Shown here: piece by piece, positions 1 to 12,539 of the stretch
How the letters are laid out: every line of letters starts with the position of its first letter
Position numbering within the stretch: the stretch's first letter is position 1
Assembly: GCA_958299035.1 (NCBI GenBank)
Contig: CATQJL010000001.1
Span: forward strand, 105,037,661-105,101,660
DNA length: 64,000 bases
From: Cylicocyclus nassatus
Lineage: Eukaryota > Nematoda > Chromadorea > Rhabditida > Strongylidae
Reading direction: 5' to 3'
Program-made: the position numbers and the translations under genes
Notes under the pieces: generated by a model
The model's database searches: none
What the model was told of the DNA's origin: nothing
Seen by the model: only the letters and a program-made list of their open reading frames with translations

Positions 1-477
1 GAAGAATGCCAGTCCGCTGACAAAAATGTCCATAAAATGTACTCCCACCGATAAAGTGGGTATTTTGCGCACGGAACGCGGACCTGACAGTATCGGCGGG
101 TAGATCTTTGCACCCTGCCAACAATCCTCAAGCATAAAATTTTCGAGAGTTTCTTAGATTTAAAAAAAATAGAAGTGTAACAGAAACTATCCACCAGCCT
201 AATATTATCTGATAATCGAATATTCGAAATTTTCGATTTTCGAATATTTTTCGAAGTCGAATATTTGAAACTTACAGTTTTCGAAAATAATCGATATTCG
301 ACTATTTGAGAAAAAATTAGAATTTTTCCAAGTATACTGCATACCCTAAACAAAGCTTTGCATGATTGTATCAGGTAGCGAGATTTTTAAGCCAAAATAG
401 ACATTTCTCGAAAGCATGCTTATACTTGGCCACAATATTATGACTGAGATTTTGAAGTTTGGTGGTAGATAAATTGA
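1..477. other. No gene seen
   Basis: AT-rich. 215-310 is a dense tangle of TTCGAA/ATTCGAAT self-complementary words. Nothing else recognised. Confidence 0.6.
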
Positions 478-1738
478 TCTTATATATAAAGCTGAATGTC
501 TGTTTGTCTGTCTGTATGTCTGTCTGTATGTCTGTCTGTATGTCTGTGTGTACGTATGTTTCGAATAGAAAATTCCATCTCTGAACCGATCCGGACCAAA
601 CTTGGCAAACATACACTTCGGGCCCCGGCGGGTGTCATAGGCTACTTTTCGTCATCGATCGATATCGATTTTATCGATTTTTATCGATTTTTTTTGCAGA
701 GTTCACCTACGGGGCTGGGAGTTGGCACAGGGGGGTAATCGAGCATGGGGATTCCGAATACAATATTGGTTTTCAAGATCGTCCATTACTTTTATCGATT
801 TTATCGATTTTTTTGATGAGTTCACCTACGGGGCTGGAAGTTTGCACAGGGGGGTAATCGAGCATGGGGATTCCGAATACAATATTAGTTTTTAAATGAA
901 TCGGTTTGTGCTCGCAAATGCCACGCGGTATTGTTACACTGACAACCAGGAAGAACACACCCAACACCACTTTGCGCAACGTTTACCTCAAACTTGGGTA
1001 ATTAAACCCAACCCTCATACAAAATACTTGAATGCAACAAATACGAATAAATCTATGACAAAAATAAAGCACTGTGATATGGCAATTAGGCACAGAAAAT
1101 ACCAAAATATGACGCAAATGAATGATACAAGCGCAGTTTCTTGTTAAGCAACCAAAAATAGGAATTGAGTTTGCAAGGAAGTGCATAGGCATTTTTCAGC
1201 GCAATTGACCACAAGAAAACTGTTGAAAGGTGCGTTGAGCAGAAATTGTCTTTAGAGTTCCTTTTGGCGCGCATTCCGAACGGACAGCAGATGAGAGGCA
1301 TAACTTGAAAACAATGTCGACAAAAAGAGGAGAAAAACGACTGATTGAACACGAGCGGCCGCTGCCGCTTGCATCTCAAGAACTGCCGCACAAGCTGTTA
1401 ACATAACAGAAACATTACAATAAAAAGTTCAAATTCTCAAAACATATCATGCGATGATACCGCATCCGATCGCGGCGATAACGATACCGTATCCGATCGC
1501 GGCGATATTAAAATCGTCTATTGCTTTTATCGATTTTATCGATTTTTTGCAAAGTTTGAGCTACAGGGCTGGGAGTTGACACAGGAGGGGTAAGTGGGCA
1601 TGCTGATTTCGAAAACAATACAGGGAACGGGAAATTAAGTGTAGAAATGGGCACAGGGAAAGGCTGTACAGGGATAGGGATGCGACCTTTATTACAGTGT
1701 TTTCACAGGGCCGGGCGGAGCCGGGTAAGCAAGCTAGT
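478..1738 (+). mobile_element. Helitron-like non-autonomous element
   Basis: Starts TCTTATATATAAAG and ends with a CCGG-stem hairpin followed by CTAGT, which fits Helitron ends (5' TC, 3' hairpin plus CTRRT). It includes a TGTCTG microsatellite at 493-550 and a roughly 130-bp segment repeated at about 645-770 and 785-895. A related copy lies reversed at 38141-38850. There is no helicase gene. Class by end motifs only. Confidence 0.6.
493..550. repeat. TGTCTG/TGTATG microsatellite
   Basis: Imperfect tetranucleotide tract inside the Helitron-like element. Confidence 0.9.
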
Positions 1739-1740
1739 AT

Positions 1741-2620
1741 TTAGGTTGTCCCGAAAGTTTTGTCGGTTTGTTCAAATCACTATAAAACCACGCACAATGA
1801 AGACTTGAATGAGCTTCAAAAGCATTCGATGCAGATTTTCTTTCTCTTTCTTGTGAACACATTTTCGAACCAAAACCCTCTATGCTTTTTCTGATAATTT
1901 CTAAAAGTCTTCACCCGTCATTTTTATCTGCTCAAAGTTCGGCTAATTTTTTCAAAATTTTATTTCAAAGTTTCGGAGAAGTTTAATTACGATTTGAATA
2001 GAGCAATTCTCGGACTATATGGCAATATTTTTAAGTTCCCCTAATCTGCTGTTTTTAGCTTCAAAAAAGTATTTCTTCGAAAGTCCCGATTTTTGGCAAA
2101 GTCATGAAACGCGCAACTGCAGCAAAAACATGACAGCTTTTAAAGTTTTTGCGAACTGAAACTTGTTTGTTATTAAACATTATTTATGCAACATAACCAA
2201 GTTTGATTTGCTTCAAAAATCTGCTTTTTGGAATTTTCGTTACTTTTGCATGGTAAACGTAATCAAAAAGCGACGGTTTTTATCAAATAAATAATTACAA
2301 CGGACTTAGTAAACGTGACCCATGTAATCTAAAATGGACACAATGTAGCCAAAGGTTTGCTCTACATAAATATTATCAGTGCTCTTTGGAAACATCAGGA
2401 TAAAAATTTTTAAAATTCAGGAAAGATTTGGCGTTACTGATGGACTGCTCAAAAAGCCATGGCGATAACATTGCAGAGACAGGGTAGATCAAAGAGCAAA
2501 CATATCTATAAGAAAGAAGTTAAAATTTTGAGTCAAATGGTACCTAAGCCGTCCATGGAATGTTGTTCTGTGAGTTTTAGTGAGCAATGAAAAACGGACA
2601 AAACTTTCGGGACAACCTAA
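1741..2620. mobile_element. Mariner-related TIR element, family A
   Basis: Inverted ends TTAGGTTGTCCCGAAAGT and the complement at 2601-2620, about 30 bp, with TA context. About 880 bp and no intact transposase. It abuts the next element at 2621. Confidence 0.85.
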
Positions 2621-2624
2621 TATA

Positions 2625-3290
2625 GGGTGTCCCAAAAAAATGTTTCGAGCGTTTGATCGTTAATATCTCTCTTCCCAAGAAGTCTTTTGCCTTGCTTCAG
2701 GGACCATTTTGTAGAGCTGGCTTCAACTTAGATTTGCATTATAGAACGAATCACCCATCTCTCTTCATTACTGTAGGATTACGGTAGAAACTTGAAACAT
2801 GTGGTGTCAATGTGGAAAAAAGCTGCAGTTTCAAAATTTTTCAAATAATTGTGAAAACTTGTGTAATAGGGTTTTTATGGACGCTGAGTTCAATACTCAA
2901 CTGTTCACAAGGTTACGAAGTTTTCTAAACAGTGTAATCGCACTTTTTAGGAACATTGAAAAAATGGCCGCTACCTCTTACCTGGCATAACTCTTCAATG
3001 AAGCATCATAATAAGTCGGAAACTTTATAGTTATAATCAGCACCTAGTGTAGAAGCTTTCAGGCTGTTTTGTTTCTTTTCTGAGGCAAAATATGGCCTTT
3101 CATTGCTTAAAACCCTCTTTCAAGTTTCTACCGTAATCCTACAGTAATGAAGAGAGATGGGTGATTCGTTCTATAATGCAAATCTAAGTTGATGCCAGCT
3201 CTACAAAACGGTCCCTGAAGCAAGGCAAAAGACTTCTTGGGAAGAGAGATATTAACGATCAAACGTTCGAAACATTTTTGGGACACCCTG
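2625..3290. mobile_element. CAGGGTGTCCC long-TIR element, family B
   Basis: Ends (A)GGGTGTCCC and GGGACACCCTG with inverted arms of about 170 bp (roughly 2625-2793 and 3122-3290) around a 330-bp centre. Close to the copy inside the CR1 LINE. Confidence 0.85.
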
Positions 3291-3322
3291 TATATATTAA
3301 TATATATATATACATATATATA

Positions 3323-4000
3323 CAGGGTATCCCAAAAGTAAGTACACACTTTTCAATCGTTAATATCTCTCTTCCCGTTATGTCTTTTTCCGCCATTCAA
3401 GTATCATTCTGTAAGAGAGGCTTCAACTTAGATTTACATTATTGAGCGAATTACCGCTCGCTCTTTATTACTGTAGGATCACTGTAGGAACTTTGACATT
3501 TTGGGCCATTGGAAGCCATGTTCTGCCTCGGAACAAAACCAAGCAATCCAAAAACTCTCAAACCATGGTAAAAGAAGCTGCTGTTTTCGGTTACGAAATT
3601 TCCACTTTACTGTGACGCTTCTTTCCAAAGTTAATTAATCCAGGAAAACCGTAATTATTGGATTCCTAGCATCTGTCAGAAATGTGATTACATCGTCAAA
3701 AAAGCTGAAAACACTCGCGAAAAGTTATGTAGTAGAATCAGCGCGCAAAAACCTTAGTACATGATTTTTCAGATTTTTTGGAAGAAATTTTGTCATTTGG
3801 CATATTTCCCAGTCGTTTCACATGCTGAGAGTTCTTACCGCAATCCTACAGTAATGAAGAGCGATCGGTGATCCGGTCGATACTGTGAATTTAAGTTGAA
3901 TCCTCCTCTACAGAATGGTACTTGATTGGCAAAAAAAGACCCATTGGGAAGAGAGATATTGACGATTGAAAAGTGTGTACTTACTTTTGGGACACCCTGT
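3323..4000. mobile_element. Family B element, divergent subtype
   Basis: Ends CAGGGTATCCC and GGGACACCCTG; long arms share the motif TACTGTAGGAT. Flanked by TA runs on both sides. Confidence 0.85.
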
Positions 4001-4009
4001 ATATATATA

Positions 4010-4892
4010 TTAGGTTGTCCCGAAAGTTTTGTCGGTTTTTTCAAACCACTACAAAACCACGCACAATAAACATCTGAGCGAGTTTCAACATGCATTCGAT
4101 GCAGCTTTTCCTTCTCTTTCTTATGGATAGACCCTCGAGCCACAATCTTGTATGCTCTTTTCGATATTTGTTAAAATTCTCCATCCGCCAATTTTATTTG
4201 GTCAAAGATCGGGTAATTTTTAAAAAATTCATTCTAAAGTTTCTAATATGGTCAAGTATGATTCTAATAGAGCAAATCTCGGACTAAAAGGCCACATTTT
4301 TAGATTCTCCTAATCTGCTGTTTATCCCTTGAAAAAAATAATTTCTTAAGAGGTCTCGATTTTTGGCAAAATCATGAAACACGCAACTGCAGCAGATTCA
4401 CGGATTATTCAAAGTTTCTCCAAATTGAAAAATGATTCTTATTAAAGATCATTTATGCAACATAACCAAGTATGATTTTCCTTGAAAAAGCAGCTTTTTG
4501 CAATTTTCGGTACTTTTACGTGGTAAATGTAATCAAAAAGTCGCGGTTTTTATTAAATAATTAATTATAACGGACTTGGTAAACGCGGCCCATGTAATCT
4601 GAAATAAACACAATATAGCCAAAGGTTTGCTCTACATAACAATTATCAGCGCTCTTTGAAAACATTAGTACGAAAATTTTTGAAATTCAGGAAAGATTTG
4701 GCATTACTGCTGAGCTGCTCAAAAATCCATGGCGATAACATCGCAAAGGCAGGGTAAATCAGAGAGGAAATATAGCTGTATAAAAGAAGATAAAAATCTG
4801 AATCAAATGGTGTCTAGCCTGTCCATGGTTTGGTGTTCTATGAGTTTCAGTGATCGATGAAAGAAACCGACAAAACTTTTGGGACAACCTAA
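4010..4892. mobile_element. Family A element, second copy
   Basis: Ends TTAGGTTGTCCCGAAAG and GGGACAACCTAA, with the same internal layout as 1741-2620. Bounded by TATA runs. Confidence 0.87.
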
Positions 4893-4904
4893 TATATATA
4901 TATA

Positions 4905-4980
4905 TTTATTTATTTATCAATTTATTTATCAAATACATCGTAAACGATGTATTTGATAAATAAATTGATAAATAAATAAA
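4905..4980. repeat. Perfect 37-bp-arm hairpin with 2-nt loop
   Basis: 4905-4941 is the exact reverse complement of 4944-4980, leaving only AA as the loop. AT-rich (TTTATTTATTTATC at the base, ATACATCGT at the tip). A CACCTCACCTC simple repeat follows to about 5022. Confidence 0.95.
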
Positions 4981-5019
4981 CCACCTCACCTCACCTCATC
5001 ACCTCACCACCTCAACGAC

Positions 5020-5053
<34 letters not shown>

Positions 5054-5057
<4 letters not shown>

Positions 5058-6151
5058 GTCGTTCCGAAAGTAATGTCGCTTTTTTCAAAGGTACGCCACA
5101 TCTCGTGGAACAAACAGTTGTAAGAGATCTTGGAAGCATTCGAAGCAGAATTTCATTCTCTTTCTAATGGTTATGAGATTGTTGCAACACAGTCAGTGAG
5201 CTTCCAGAAAATAACCAAAATCTGCGACCCATGCTTTTTGAAATGGTCAAGTTTCACGATTTTTTAAAACTTTCATATCAACCCTCAGAAGAATTTCAAG
5301 TGACAGTTCGATAGAGAAAACCTCATAGAATACAGAGCAACTTTTCTTTCTCATCAATAGCTTGTCATACAATTTTGATAGAATTTTAACTGATGCCACC
5401 GATTTCCATACTTGGACAGCTAAACCCACGTAGAACATCAAAGGAAGAGCAGCTCGGGCACTATTCGATGCAGCATTTTCTCCTCTTTCTAATGGGTGTT
5501 TTTTGTTTACGATTCGTTCAGTTTTGGGGATAAAATCATTACAATTCACTTTTCAAAGGAGCCCCAAGCTGTACCCGAAAAACCCAAAATTTGATATTTC
5601 GAATCCGTAAACTCTCATTTGCTTTATAAAATCAATATTAAGTCATATATCATCTTGAAAGCTTGAAATTCCCAGTAATTACTGATGTTTGATGCGATTG
5701 TGGCTGAGGTGGGCCTGCTGAAATGTGATGACTTCGTTAAAAAAATCTTTTGAAAAATTATGGCGAGTTACGAAAAAGAGATAAAAGTAGTACTGCATTC
5801 TATAGGGTTTACTCTATCGAATGTTCACTTGAACTCCTTCTGAGGATTGATATGAAAGCTTTAAGAAATCGTGAAACTTGACCATTTCAAAAAGCATGGG
5901 TCGCAGGTTTTGGTTATTTTATGGAAGCTCAGTGACTGTTTTGCAACGATATCATATCCATTAGAAAGAGAATGAAATTCTGCATCGAAGATATCATATC
6001 CATTAGAAAGAGAATGAAATTCTGCATCGAATATCCATTAGAAAGAGAATGAAATTCTGCATCGAATGCTATCAAGGTCTCTCAGAAACGTTTGTTTTAC
6101 CGAATGTAGCAACCGTTTGAAAAAAGCGACATTACTTTCGGAACGACCTGA
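5054..6151. mobile_element. Mariner-related TIR element, family C
   Basis: Ends TTAGGTCGTTCCGAAAGT and CTTTCGGAACGACCTGA, about 1.1 kb. Near the right end a roughly 35-bp unit (ATTAGAAAGAGAATGAAATT core) is tandemly repeated three times at 5985-6065. Confidence 0.87.
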
Positions 6152-6155
6152 TATA

Positions 6156-6833
6156 CAGGGTGTCCCAAAAAGATGTGCACACTGTTTGATTGCAAATAAC
6201 TCTCCTGTAATGGAGTGTTTCGAGAAGCTTTAGGTGCCATTTTATAGAGCGAGGTTAAACTTAGATTTACAGTATGGAGCGAATCATCGACCACTCTTCA
6301 TTACTGTAGGATTACGGTAAGAACTTCTAGCATATGAAACCATTGTGAAATATACCACTTAACAAAATTTTTTCAAAAAATCTGAAAAATCGTGTACTAG
6401 GGTTTGCACGCATGCTGATTCCACCTAAGTACTTTTTATGAGTTTTTTCAGCTTTTTTGATGGTGTAATTACATTTCTGACAAATGCTGGAAATTCAGTT
6501 ATTACGGCTTTTCTGAGATAACCTTGAGAAAAAGCATCGCAATAAAGTGGAAATTTCATATTCGAAATCAGCGGCTTTCATTACCATAGCGTAAAAGTTA
6601 TTGGCTTGATAGGGTTTGCTCCGAGGCAGAATATGGCCTTCAATGGCCTAAAATTCTTGTCAAAGTTCCTACCGTAATCCTACAGTAGTGAAGAGCGGTC
6701 GATGATTCGCTCCACACTGTAGATCTAAGTTGAACCTCGCTCTATAGAGTGGTGCCTCAAGCTCGGCGAAAGACTTAAAAGCAAGAGAGTTATTAACGAT
6801 CAAACAGTGTGCACATCTTTTTGGGACACCCTG
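6156..6833. mobile_element. Family B element, third copy in the array
   Basis: CAGGGTGTCCC and GGGACACCCTG ends; arms of about 170 bp. Five bases separate it from the family C element to its left. Confidence 0.86.
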
Positions 6834-6837
6834 TATA

Positions 6838-7714
6838 TTAGGTTGTCCCAAAAGTTTTGTCGGTTTTTTCAAACCGCTGTATAACCACGCACAATGAAGA
6901 TTTGAGTGAGTTTCAACGTGCAATCGATGCAGCTTTTCCTTCTCTTTCTTATGGATACACTTTCATACCATAATCTTGTCTGCTTTTTTTGATAATTGCC
7001 AAAATTCTCCACCTGTCAACTTTACCTGCTCAAAGTTGAGCTAATTTTCAAAAATTTCATTACAAAGTTTCGAAAAAGACTAAGTATGGGTCAAATAGAG
7101 CAACTCTCGGGCTACAAGTTCATATTTTTAGATTCTCCTAATCTGCTGATTTTAACTTCAAAAAATTATTTCTCCAGAGGCTTTGGTTTTTAGCAAAGTC
7201 ATGAAACGCGCAACTGCAGCAAAAGCATGAAAGCTTTTGAGTTTTTGCGAATTCAAACTTGTTTGTTATTTAACATCATTTATGCAACATAACCAAGTTT
7301 GATTTGCTTAAAAAATCAGCTTTTTGGAATTTTCGGTAATTTACGTGATAAAACGTGTTCAAAAAGCCGCAGTTTTTCTCAAATAAATAATTATTACGGA
7401 CATTATAAACGTGGCCCACGTAATTTAAAATAGGTACAATGTAGCCAAAGGTTTGCTCTACATAACAGTCACCAGCGCTCATCGAAAATATCAAGATAAA
7501 AATTTTGAAAATTCAGGAAAGTTTTGGCGCCACTACTGAGGTGCTCAAAAAGCCTTGGCGATAAGATCGTAAAAACGGGGTAGATCAGGGAACAAGTATA
7601 GCTGTAAGAAAGAGGATACAAAAATGAATAGAATGACACCTAGGCCGTCCATGGATTGGTGTTCTGCGAGGTTTGGTGAGCGATGAAAAAAACCGACAAA
7701 ACTTTCGGGACAAC

Positions 7715-7718
<4 letters not shown>
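6838..7718. mobile_element. Family A element, third copy
   Basis: TTAGGTTGTCCCAAAAGT and GGGACAACCTAA ends. It follows the family B element with only TATA between. Confidence 0.87.
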
Positions 7719-7750
<32 letters not shown>

Positions 7751-7754
<4 letters not shown>

Positions 7755-8800
7755 GTCGTTCCGAAAGTAATGTCGCTTTTTTCGAATGAGCGCCACTATT
7801 CGTGGAATCAACATTTTCAAGAGATCTCAGGAGCATCCGATGCAGCATTTTATCCTCTTTCCAATGGTTTTAAATTCACTGCATAATGTTTGATGAGCTC
7901 TCGAAAAATTACCAGAATCTGCGACTCATGCTTTTTGCCATCGTCAAGTTCGGCTATTTTTCTAAATTTTTGTACCTAATCTCCGAAAAAGTACAAGTGG
8001 CATGTAGATAGAGGAAACTCTATAGAACACAGAGTAATTTTTTCTTTTCCTTAGCTTGCTTCTCAGAGTTTCTACAGTCAATTTCTCAATGCCATCAAAT
8101 TCCATATATAGTCAAGTCAAACCTCACAGAACAACAACCGGCAAGCGACTCGGATGTCATTCGATGCAGCCTTTTCTCCTCTTTCTAGCGACGTTTTTTG
8201 TTTTGGATTCATCAAGTTTTCCGGGATAAAATCATCATAATTTTCCGGGATAAAATCATCATAATTTAGGTTTTCCAGGGCGCCCCAGGCTGTACCCAGA
8301 ATTTTCGAAAGTTGCTAATCTGAAGCGGTGAATGCTCATATGGTCTGTAAAGTTAGTGTTAAACCATAATCCTTTCTAAGTTCCAAAATCCGTAGATTTG
8401 TTGGCGTTTGATACACTTGTGTCTGACATGTCTTGTCTCTGTGAGACGAGCCTGCTAAAATTCGGTAGTTCCATCAAAAAATCTGTACAAAAATTATGAC
8501 GAGCTCTAGAAAGTAGAAAAAAGTTGTGCTGTTTCCTGGGGTTTGTTCCATCCATCTATTACTTGGACTCCTTCTGAGGTTTGTTATAAAATTTTAAAAA
8601 AATTGTGAAACTTGGCCATCTCAAAAAGCATAGGTCGCAGATTTTGACTCTTTTCTGGAAGCTGTATTGCAACAACTTCATAATCATTAGAAAGAGAATG
8701 AAATGCTGCACTAATTGCTGCCAGAATCTCTTACACATCTTTGTTCCACGAGATGTGGCATAGGTTTGAAAAAAGCGACATTACTTTCGGAACGACCTAA
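7751..8800. mobile_element. Family C element, second copy
   Basis: TTAGGTCGTTCCGAAAGT and CGGAACGACCTAA ends, about 1.05 kb, preceded by a (TA)n run at 7719-7750. Confidence 0.87.
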
Positions 8801-9225
8801 TATATATACATCTTTCGATAGTATAAGTCTTGTAGTTTTCACAGCCATAATTTGAGATTTATCCGTATTCTTCAATCTGAGGTCTGTTGCTGAAAATCCA
8901 ACCACTGGAAGCGAATGTTGGGGCAAACGAGGTTTTGCTTAACTCCTAATTTCGCAGTTTAGCTGTTATTTGCAATGGTATTTCTCATTAGGCAAAGAAG
9001 GAGCAGTGCTTTGCATTGAGTCAAAAAGAAATAGCTAACTTACCTCTGAAACAAAGTCAATCATGTTTGAATGATAGTCCCACTTGGGTGGTCCGATATT
9101 TGGAAAGAAAAAATTCGCTAAAGCTGTTCACAGGGGTTATTTGACATGCTAATGACGGATGCATTGTTCATTATGCTCAATACGGCCTCATATTATGGCT
9201 ATTGACGATAACTTGGGAGGGGCTC
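8801..9225. other. No gene seen
   Basis: Unique-looking sequence between the TIR array and the foldback cluster; no feature supported. Confidence 0.55.
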
Positions 9226-10672
9226 CAGTCACTCTCTCAGGGCCGCATGCATTAACATCCTTTCCAAGCTACCCCGCTGGGGAGGGGATCGTAGCTTAGA
9301 AAGGCTGGGTTCATAATGATTCCCATGTTCCGGAACTGTTCCCGCGCAGTTTCGTTCCACTGTGCTGGAACTGTTCCGCAACTGTTCTGCATACGGTGCA
9401 GAAGCTCCGCACGCGTTTTGAACAGCGGGAGTTGGAGAATTTACCGTTTTTAGCGGTTTTTCTTGCAGATATCTCTCATACTTATTGCTCTACCCTGCTT
9501 CCATCTGAAATTGCATAAATTGGGACTTTTCTTTTGTTTTCTGATGAGTTTCGTTTTTGTGCATTCTCAGCTCCTTTTCTTCTTCCATATCTTTACTTTT
9601 CCGTTCTTTCTTCTACCCCGCTTCTCCTTGTGATGAGAGAAGCTATGAACTTGAAGCGGGGTTGAGGATTGAACGCTGTTCTGCTTCATGTATCCGGGAA
9701 GGTGTGCTTTGTGCGCTTGTCCAACCTCTCTTCGTTATTTTTGCTCAGACCTGCTTATGTGTTGGAGAGATCTGTCTATGTCCCTTTCAATACAGATGCG
9801 CGACTAAGCAGCGCCTTCCTAGAACACATGGAGTAGGTCTGAACAAAAATAGCGAAGAGAGAATGGGCAAGCGCACGAAGGTTCGACTTCCCGGATACAT
9901 GAAGCAGAAAAGCGCCCATCCTCAAACCCGCTCATTCTTCAACCTCGCTTTGAATTCGAAGTTTGCTGATTAAAATGGGAAGCGGGGTAGAGGAATAAGG
10001 CCAAAATGATATAAATTTGGAAGAAAAACCGTTTTTAAACGGTCAAGATTCTTCAACTCCCGCCATTCAAAACGCGTGCGGGGCGGCTGCAGCGCATGCA
10101 GCACACTTCCGGAACAGTTCCAGCACAGTGCAGGAACTGTGCAGGAACAGTTCCGGAACACGGGAATCAGTATGAACCCAGCCAAGGAAAGCTTCATATC
10201 CTGAAGCTCCGGATATCTGGATTTCATGCTGTCTACCTATCCGTATTCCTGCCATCCTTCACCATAAACGAATTGAACAGGAACGAGAAGCTGCACAAGC
10301 AGCATTTTCCAGTTTGAATGCTCCCCTGATGATACCCGGCGGCCGACCGTCTTTTCTTCAAAGTCATTTCTTATCAGCAACATGCTTAGCGCTGTTGGGC
10401 TAAATGAATAATATAACATTGGAATGTATTCGCTAACTTTGCAGAAAGAAAAATAACTTCAAAGAAAAGACGTGATAATCAGGGACTTTTTAAGCTGAAC
10501 TACTGCTTGTGCAGCTTTTCGCTCCTGTTCAACATGTTCATAGTGAAGGATGGTAGGAATACATACGGATGGGTAGACAGCGTGAAATACAGAAGTTTAA
10601 TGCTTCAGGTTATGAAGCTTTTTTGCAAGCTGCGATCCTCTCCCCAACGGGGCTGTTAATGCATGCGGCTCT
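9226..10672. mobile_element. GC-rich-TIR foldback element (family J), with a nested element
   Basis: The left end AGGGCCGCATGCATTAACAT and the right end, whose complement is GCCGCATGCATTAACAGC, are inverted, each followed by a CCCCGYTGGGGAGRGGATCG block. Subterminal segments (GAAGCTTCATATCCTGAAGC; 10215-10250 against 10530-10590) are also inverted. The unit is interrupted by the foldback at about 9303-10186. A related copy is at 43437-46607. Confidence 0.7.
9303..10186. mobile_element. Foldback element with ~430-bp imperfect arms, nested in family J
   Basis: Ends GGCTGGGTTCATAATGATTC and the complement GAATCAGTATGAACCCAGCC. Pairing continues inward through CCGGAACTGTTCC blocks and a coding-like palindromic core (9640-9725 against 9865-9960), with the turn near 9760. 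The 138-codon frame at 9557-9973 is a by-product of this symmetry. No target duplication could be fixed. Confidence 0.72.
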
Positions 10673-11389
10673 CAGCAAGGGAGGGGGGAGGGGGAGAGAA
10701 AGGGAGTCGTCTCCGGCTATCATGTGCCCCACCTTTTGACCTTTCGCCACACCATCCTGAGCCAGACTTCGCCGACAGGCTGCTGGCAGGCTGCTCGGCC
10801 TACGTTGTAAGTGGGCCAACACCTAGGTGAAAGGATTTAAGCGGATGCTTGATGGACAACACGCTTATACCGTACTTTTTTCTCTTGTTAAACGCCACTG
10901 AAATTACTTTGGTTATCTAGTTCTTAGAGAAACAAATGATCTCTTGTTGACATCGTCAATGATACTGAACCTTATTTATTCACACAATAGAATGTGGTAC
11001 TCTTACTTGTGCATGTCACTTTTAATTATCAACATAGAAAATATTCGAACCACTAACGAACTAGTTGGAATGAACTTTTATTATAATTGTACTTAAATTT
11101 CTCGCAATGGACAAAAAAGCAACAAGTGGTATGGACTACAGTCAGAGGAGTGTATATGACCTTTTCCATTGCTAAAGAGAGAAATACTGAATCACTGATC
11201 AATTATGCTGGCGATCCTTTCCGAGAAACTTCACCGTCCGCTATGCGATGGAGAGCAAAAAGCACTTACGTATTGTAGTCAGCAGCGGCATTGCGGAAGC
11301 ATCATTTGGATTGCGTGCATGTGAGCTCGCAAGAGAACTTGCAAGGAAAATAAACGAATTTTGATGCCCTTGATCTACTTTTCGAACAG
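10673..11389. other. No gene seen
   Basis: Sequence between the family J foldback and the older CR1 remnant. The latter part may be further decayed LINE but I cannot show it. Confidence 0.5.
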
Positions 11390-12110
11390 AGCAAAGCTTT
11401 TCGATAAGCCTTTGGGTGAAGGTCCCAGCCCAGCGAAAATGCTTTTCGCTTAATCGTACTACTGACGGTCGGCCCACCTTCTACATGGCTTTTCTAGAGT
11501 TTACATACAGTGAAGTACGACTAAAGGAAAAGGAGAACAGCGCAAGCTCCGCCAGGAGGCGAGGGAGCAGCAATAAAGGGGCTGCACTGCGTGAATGGAT
11601 TGTCTACAAGGACAACTCAAGCATGTCTCTCAGCTCCCTCATAAGCTTTCTGAGAACCATTAGCAGCATTTTTTAACAAATTGAAATGTTTTTTTTTGAT
11701 TTCTGAAGTACAGTAATTAAATTGTGTTGTAGAGCTGTTCAACATAGATTGAAACTCGCTCGTGGCTGCGGCGTACCCGCCGCACCTTGATATGTTTACG
11801 TGTTGCTGTATCTGTCATTGCATTGATACTAGTGAACCCGCGGCATGAACGCCTATGTGTATAAGGGGAATCTTTGTGTTTTTCCAATAAATCGTCAACG
11901 GCTCAACGCGTTCCACAACCAATTGATTACCTATACGGATCCTTGTACCATCACAATCGATCTAGCTTTTATAAGTAAGACGTGGTTGTCTTCTAGAATA
12001 AGTGACTCAGAAATTCTTTTTGATCTACCGTATTTTGTATACCGCACTGATAGAAATAGCAGAACCGGAGTTTGCTGCCTAGTGAAAGCAAATGTCCAGA
12101 TTAAATGCTG
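11390..12110 (+). pseudogene. Older CR1 remnant: ORF1 tail and endonuclease piece
   Basis: 11515-11680 resembles the ORF1 tail (REWIVYKD here against KEWVVYRS in the next copy). 11950-12105 resembles the endonuclease (ISKTWLSS, ISDSEILFDLPY and GVCCLVK against CITETWLNS, ICDSEILSNLPY and GVCCFIK). The order and strand match the fuller copy starting about 12.3 kb, so this is an independent, more decayed insertion immediately upstream. No reverse transcriptase remains. Confidence 0.65.
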
Positions 12111-12539
12111 AGAATTTCACAGTTTTTTGAAACGATCTTGTTTCTGTTAAATAGCTCTTTTCCTTGAGCCTCATTAGCAAAGTGTTTTCATGTCTTTCGC
12201 CGAGCTTAAGGTATCATTCTGTAGAGCAAGGTTTTTCGGATTCACAGCATGGACCGAGTCATCTATCGTTCTCGAAAATTACGAAAATCCCAAAAAATTC
12301 GTATCTTATGGGATCTTTTTCGTGCGCTGGCGGTGAGCGGTTGTGTGTAGCATTCCTCCTCTCATTCTTTTGCGACTCTTCTCCTTTTTCGCTTTTTCCG
12401 AACTTTCATCTCGTTTTTCGCAACATTTATTCTTTCGTGGTGTTCTTCTCTGTTTATCTGAGTAATACCGCTTCTTATTCCTGATTCTAGCTCAAACCGT
12501 TGACTTTCTCTTTTTAAAATCTCAGAAATCAATATCTCC

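Noticed and set aside
493..550. Possible CRISPR-like repeats
   Set aside because: It is a TGTCTG microsatellite with no spacers, in a eukaryotic element.
3128..4143. Small frames of 73-102 codons sharing a common C-terminal stretch
   Set aside because: They are translations of the long TIRs of family B elements, not genes.
9557..9973. 138-codon frame
   Set aside because: It spans the turn of a foldback element; its two halves are reverse complements of each other.
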